NCBI GenBank assembly: GCA_009777435.1
Contig: WRLW01000044.1
Coordinates: 1 to 9,481, forward strand
Length of the DNA stretch: 9,481 bases
From: Oscillospiraceae bacterium
GTDB lineage: Bacteria > Bacillota > Clostridia > Oscillospirales > UBA929
Direction: 5' to 3'
Shown here one piece after another: positions 6,759 to 9,481 of the stretch. The notes beneath the pieces were generated by a model. That model saw only the letters and a program-made list of their open reading frames with translations. It was not told where the DNA came from and searched no databases. How positions within the stretch are numbered: the first letter of the stretch is position 1; each line of letters begins with the position of its first letter. The translations under genes were made by a program, and so were the position numbers.

Positions 6759-9481
6759 ATGGAGCGTGCGGTTGGCCGGGGACGTTTTGGCTTCACCATG
6801 ATTGAGGTCACGGCGGCTTTGGCGATCGCGGGTATTCTGGCCGCCATTACCGCGCCGCCCCTGACGGCGTTCTTAGAGGCCGGCCGGCAGTCCAACCGTA
6901 TGTCCGCCGCGCGCACCATATATCTGGCGGCCCAAAACCAGCTTACCGAGATGAAGGTCATGAAACGGCTTGGGGCTTACGGTGAGACCGACGGCGGCGG
7001 CAATCTTCATTCTATGCTTGGCGACTCAAATTGGGGCGACGCCGGCCAAAACAAGGATTATGTCAGGTATATAAGCAAGCCCGCCGGCGTTTGCGACCCG
7101 TCGGATCCGGTAATCCGGCTGCTCGACCCGATAATAATCGACAAAGCCGTCTTTGACGGCGCCATCCTGATTGAGTATAACGTCAAGACGGGCGAGGTCA
7201 TGTCGGCCTTTTACAGCGACGCGCTGCAAGACGCGGACGAGCTGCGCTACAGCCCGGCGTCCGGCGACGCCTATTGGAACGTATACGGCCCGCGAGCGTA
7301 TGACGAGAACGCCGCAAGCCGGCGCAGGCAAGGCTACTTCGGCGTCGGGGAGACCGGCGGGGATATCCCGGACAAGGCGGACGAGCCAAAGCTGCTCGCG
7401 TTTCTATATGACGGCTGTACATACCCTCTGCCGGACGAGCGCGCCCTGAGCGGCTCGGACGTCAACCGGAACGTACTCTACGCCGAAATATTTATCCCCA
7501 AATCGGTTGACCTCGCTTTGGCAAAATTCAATTTATCTTTGGGCGGGCTGAGGGAATACGGCGATGTCTCGATAGAAACGGGCAAGACCGGCTCCTGTAT
7601 GCCCGTTTATTTTGACGGCGCGATTACGCTTCCCAGAATGGCCGACGGGGGCGGGAAGCTGCATATGTACGAGTACCCGGACGTTTCCGATGATTACACC
7701 GTTATTATCTGGGTGATTGACTATGCCGGCGGCGACACGGTTTCCGGCGCCAATATCACCATAGGCGGCGGCTTCGCCTCCGACGCGCCCGTTTCGGTTC
7801 GGATAGAGGCGAACGGTATCGCGCCGGCGGTGTCAAACGCGCAAAACCCTTATTATCTGGACAACGCCCATTCGATAAAGTCCGCGCGGCACCTGTGGAA
7901 CATACGTTACGCGGCCTCGTCAGGCGTACTATTCACACAGCAGTCCGACATTGACCTCGCCGCGTATGGCGGCATCTCGAATTTCAAGCCTATAGAGCCG
8001 CACGGGGGCGTCGTCGTTAAGTATGACGGCGGCGGCCATTCGATAAATAACCTGAGAATTGATTATACCGGCGGGCCGGCCGGGCTGTTCGGCACGCTCG
8101 GCGGCGCCGTTTCAAACCTGACGCTGGACAATCCGTCCGTCGCGGGCGGCGAAAACACAGGCTCGGTTTGCGGCGTTCTGGAAGCCGGGGGCGTTATTGA
8201 CGGCGTTTATATCAGGTATGAAGCCGGCGGCGGCGAGATAACAGGGAGCGGCAATGTTGGCGGAATAACCGGGACATGCGCCGGCACCATTGAAAATATA
8301 ACCTTTATCTCACCGAATACATACCCGCACATAACCGGCGGGGAAGGCGGCGGCAAGGGCGGCATCGCCGGGGCCGTCGGAGACGGGGGTATTCTTAGAA
8401 GCATCCAGTATCTCGCCCTCGCGCCCGAGTCCGGCGGAAGCATTTACCCTATCGCGGGCAACCAAATACCGCCCGTCTTAGAGACCGACGGCGTATATTA
8501 CCTGTCGGGCGGCGTCCCCATAAGGCCAAGCCCTGCGGAGCTGGAAGAAAAAACCGGAACGGCCGGATACAATACCGCCGAGAATACCAACGGCGTGGGA
8601 ACCGCGCGCAGTACGCCCGAAATGATGGACGCGCCCTTCGCCGGCGTTTGGGGCAGGATAGGCAAAATCCTTACGGCGGCGGAGGCGCTGGATCCTGAGA
8701 ACGGGATATACCCCTATAAGATACACAGGGCCGCCAGGCATCACGGCCATGACGAATGGCCGATTGCCGATGGCAAAGAAGATGAGACCGCCGATGGGGA
8801 AGCTTTTGTCTTATACTATGAAATGTACTCAGGCGGGACATACGGCGGATATACTGCCGGTATCGCGGCGGATTCACTTAAATCGGGGGAGACGGTCGCC
8901 GAGGCCGGATTTATACTTGTCCGAGACAGAGCGCTTGCGGACGGCGATTTAATCTTGACGGGCGGCCATGTTATAGGATATGACAGCCTCATTGACGGCG
9001 CCTTAATATCCGCGCTTTTTGACAATAATAAAGAACTCCTTACATACAGATTGTCGCTCGCCGATATGGAAGCCTGCTACCGAAACGGCGCGCAAACCGA
9101 CCCAAGCGCGCCGATAGTTATCACATGCGGCGATGATGAATTTTATATCCACCCGCTTTTCGCCAAGGGCGTCTATCAGGAATACCAACCCGACGCGCCT
9201 ATCTCCGAATTCGCCGTCCGCACCCCTTGGCAGATGCGCAATATCGGGAGGCTGACCGGCGCGGTAAATTACTCGTCGGGAAAAATCTTTACTCAGGAGC
9301 TTGACCTTGATTTCAAACACGAAGGCGTCGGCGTAAACCGCGCGGGCGATACCGACGCCGGGGACGTGACTAACGGCGTCATATACGGCCCGGTGGTCGG
9401 CGGTGAGTTCCGGGGCGTCTTTGACGGCAATGGACTCAGGCAGAGCGGCGCGGTCATAGGTTCGGGCGGCGGCATATCAAG
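6759..9481 (+). CDS. Giant type IV prepilin-like protein with GLUG-repeat ectodomain (3' end beyond window)
   Basis: One frame stays open for 907 codons to the window edge. GGAGGGA (6748-6754) sits properly before the ATG. Residues 1-30 form a class III prepilin signal: a basic leader MERAVGRGRFG, cleavage expected after G11, mature F12 and the conserved E16 at +5, then a hydrophobic helix (ALAIAGILAAITAPPL). Residues about 40-360 are an unrecognised region containing YVRYISKPAG, GAILIEYNVKTGEVMSAFYSD-like and YAEIFIPKSVDL segments. A GLUG array header lies at about 374-433 (ARHLWNIRY, FTQQSDIDLAAYG, YDGGGHSINNLRI). GLUG-like units follow near 441-461, 467-487, 499-520 and 532-555, with a typical array end at about 613-655 (GTARSTPEMM, VWGRIGK, YPYKIH). 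A second header starts near 819 (RTPWQMRNIG, FTQELDLDF, FRGVFDGNG). Ordinary pilins have about 150-200 residues. It is likely a surface adhesin-like or minor pilin; no pilus assembly genes are in view. Confidence 0.88.
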   Translation, partial: MERAVGRGRFGFTMIEVTAALAIAGILAAITAPPLTAFLEAGRQSNRMSAARTIYLAAQNQLTEMKVMKRLGAYGETDGGGNLHSMLGDSNWGDAGQNKDYVRYISKPAGVCDPSDPVIRLLDPIIIDKAVFDGAILIEYNVKTGEVMSAFYSDALQDADELRYSPASGDAYWNVYGPRAYDENAASRRRQGYFGVGETGGDIPDKADEPKLLAFLYDGCTYPLPDERALSGSDVNRNVLYAEIFIPKSVDLALAKFNLSLGGLREYGDVSIETGKTGSCMPVYFDGAITLPRMADGGGKLHMYEYPDVSDDYTVIIWVIDYAGGDTVSGANITIGGGFASDAPVSVRIEANGIAPAVSNAQNPYYLDNAHSIKSARHLWNIRYAASSGVLFTQQSDIDLAAYGGISNFKPIEPHGGVVVKYDGGGHSINNLRIDYTGGPAGLFGTLGGAVSNLTLDNPSVAGGENTGSVCGVLEAGGVIDGVYIRYEAGGGEITGSGNVGGITGTCAGTIENITFISPNTYPHITGGEGGGKGGIAGAVGDGGILRSIQYLALAPESGGSIYPIAGNQIPPVLETDGVYYLSGGVPIRPSPAELEEKTGTAGYNTAENTNGVGTARSTPEMMDAPFAGVWGRIGKILTAAEALDPENGIYPYKIHRAARHHGHDEWPIADGKEDETADGEAFVLYYEMYSGGTYGGYTAGIAADSLKSGETVAEAGFILVRDRALADGDLILTGGHVIGYDSLIDGALISALFDNNKELLTYRLSLADMEACYRNGAQTDPSAPIVITCGDDEFYIHPLFAKGVYQEYQPDAPISEFAVRTPWQMRNIGRLTGAVNYSSGKIFTQELDLDFKHEGVGVNRAGDTDAGDVTNGVIYGPVVGGEFRGVFDGNGLRQSGAVIGSGGGIS

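Overview
The window looks like part of a chromosome from an uncultured, GC-rich member of the Clostridia (Firmicutes). The supporting signs are an M-box magnesium riboswitch, strong AGGAGG-type ribosome binding sites, consensus sigma-A type promoters, an LCP (LytR-CpsA-Psr) cell-wall ligase, a lipobox-bearing hybrid kinase with periplasmic-binding-protein-like sensor domains, and a prepilin with GLUG repeats. This assignment is inferred from gene content only. Nothing here is diagnostic of genus. I see no rRNA, tRNA, insertion sequence or CRISPR array.

Layout. (1) Positions 1-83, minus strand: the first 27 codons of a gene that runs off the left edge. Its leader (about 84-351) holds an M-box riboswitch aptamer, a terminator-like hairpin and a near-perfect promoter. 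The gene is therefore probably a Mg2+ transporter or another Mg2+-homeostasis gene. (2) 453-1283, plus: a secreted PgaB/IcaB-type polysaccharide deacetylase. (3) 1434-5288, plus: a 1284-residue hybrid histidine kinase with a lipobox, two Venus-flytrap domains, one membrane segment, GAF, HisKA, HATPase and two receiver domains. It has its own promoter and a possible 16-codon upstream ORF that overlaps its start. (4) A strong hairpin at 5292-5322 separates this gene from the convergent LCP gene (5341-6441, minus), which has a clear promoter at 6482-6510. (5) 6442-6758 is a divergent regulatory region containing a second promoter, dyads and tandem repeats, and a structured leader. (6) 6759 to the right edge, plus: one uninterrupted frame of at least 907 codons. 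It starts with a textbook type IV prepilin signal and continues into a very large GLUG-repeat ectodomain.

Theme. Almost everything here acts at the cell surface: envelope polysaccharide trimming, wall glycopolymer attachment, environmental sensing, and a giant pilin-like surface or minor-pilin protein. There is no obvious shared operon. Each gene appears to have its own promoter, except that none is clear for the deacetylase. The most unusual object is the oversized pilin-GLUG protein with its elaborate upstream region.
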